Below, piece by piece: positions 63,772-64,000 of a stretch of DNA of 64,000 bases; within the stretch, counting starts at the first letter, position 1, and each line of letters begins with the position of its first letter. The DNA is from DASQUK01 sp046726215 (GTDB lineage Bacteria; Actinomycetota; Acidimicrobiia; Acidimicrobiales; VFJN01). The DNA lies in the NCBI GenBank assembly GCA_046726215.1, contig JBKPAA010000019.1, forward strand, positions 1 through 64,000, written 5' to 3'. The notes below the pieces were generated by a model. The model saw nothing but the letters and a program-made list of their open reading frames with translations. It did no database searches and was not told the origin of the DNA. The position numbers and the translations under genes are program-made.

Positions 63772-64000
63772 CCCCCGTGGGGACGACGTTGATGGGCGAC
63801 CCCGGGACCCAGGGGCGGTTCGGCGACTTCGGCGGGCTCTACGTGCCCGAGACCCTGGTCCCCGCCTGCCAGGAGCTCGAGCGGGCCTTCCGCGACGCGT
63901 GGGCGGACCCGGGCTTCCGAGGCGAGCTCGACCGCCTGCTGCGCGACTACGCCGGCCGGCCGTCCCTGCTCACCGACTGCGGCAACCTGTCGGCGGAGCT
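63768..64000 (+). CDS. trpB: Tryptophan synthase beta subunit, 3' end missing
   Basis: The ATG at 63768 lies in the trpF stop (ATGA). The visible 77 codons read MTPVGTTLMGDPGTQGRFGD then FGGLYVPETLVPACQELERA and a YAGRPSLLTDCGNLS stretch, the TrpB N-terminus (GxFGxFGGxYVPE and GRPxxL). The PLP lysine region lies beyond the window. Confidence 0.93.
   Translation, partial: MTPVGTTLMGDPGTQGRFGDFGGLYVPETLVPACQELERAFRDAWADPGFRGELDRLLRDYAGRPSLLTDCGNLSAE

Overview
This GC-rich window reads as a chromosomal segment of an actinomycete, most likely an Acidimicrobiia-type lineage (taxonomic placement is inference). The evidence is a division cluster without ftsA but with sepF and a DivIVA/Wag31 protein, a mycothiol synthase (mshD), a Bpa/PafE-type proteasome activator, a full set of menaquinone genes, and separate hisA and trpF genes instead of a single priA. 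No rRNA, tRNA, CRISPR array, insertion sequence, phage gene or replication origin was seen.

Layout. 1-11978: cell wall and division cluster murD(partial)-ftsW-murG-murC-[repeats]-murB-ftsQ-ftsZ-pgeF-yggS-sepF-yggT-divIVA, all on +, mostly with 1-8 base overlaps. 12011-17747: ileS (-), a DksA/TraR zinc-finger gene, lspA, rluD and an Rrf2 regulator (-). 17912-27387: a phosphodiesterase, bpa, a membrane protein with a degenerate GGDEF domain, dnaE, an unknown gene, a nitroreductase and a quinone-type oxidoreductase. 27400-30866: yyaL (-), a PaaI thioesterase and an SDR. 30943-39556: menaquinone block menE(-), ABC ATPase and permease, menA, menH(-), menD, menF(-), menG(-). 39665-47656: site-2 protease, MaoC hydratase, nucleotidyltransferase, a wrecked rlmN pseudogene, VIT1 transporter, mshD, a VOC remnant, CapA, nth and a 63-codon gene. 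47717-64000: histidine and tryptophan genes hisD-C-B, hisH-hisA-yrdB-hisF, a lone GroES, three envelope proteins of unknown role, hisI-trpE, ygfZ, a J-domain protein, an ABM monooxygenase, and trpC-trpF-trpB(partial).

Most notable: (1) a family of about 96-bp intergenic repeats, five copies at four loci, each built of four GAGGCAA half-sites in a two-forward, two-inverted arrangement with almost constant spacing (29-37-29). Two copies plus a 33-bp tandem array sit inside the division cluster, and two copies lie between convergent genes. (2) About seventeen genes show a TANNNT box 6-8 bases before the start codon and usually no Shine-Dalgarno sequence, the arrangement expected of leaderless mRNAs. 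This pattern also helps choose starts. (3) Three genes are preceded by a short ORF at such a leaderless position that ends at, or two bases before, the main start. (4) The rlmN-like gene has lost its radical-SAM cysteine core and carries a frameshift. (5) An 11-3-11 palindrome covers the menD start, and a DnaA-box-like palindrome lies upstream of dnaE.

The window starts inside murD and ends inside trpB. Nearly all long antisense and out-of-frame ORFs are products of high GC and were left out.
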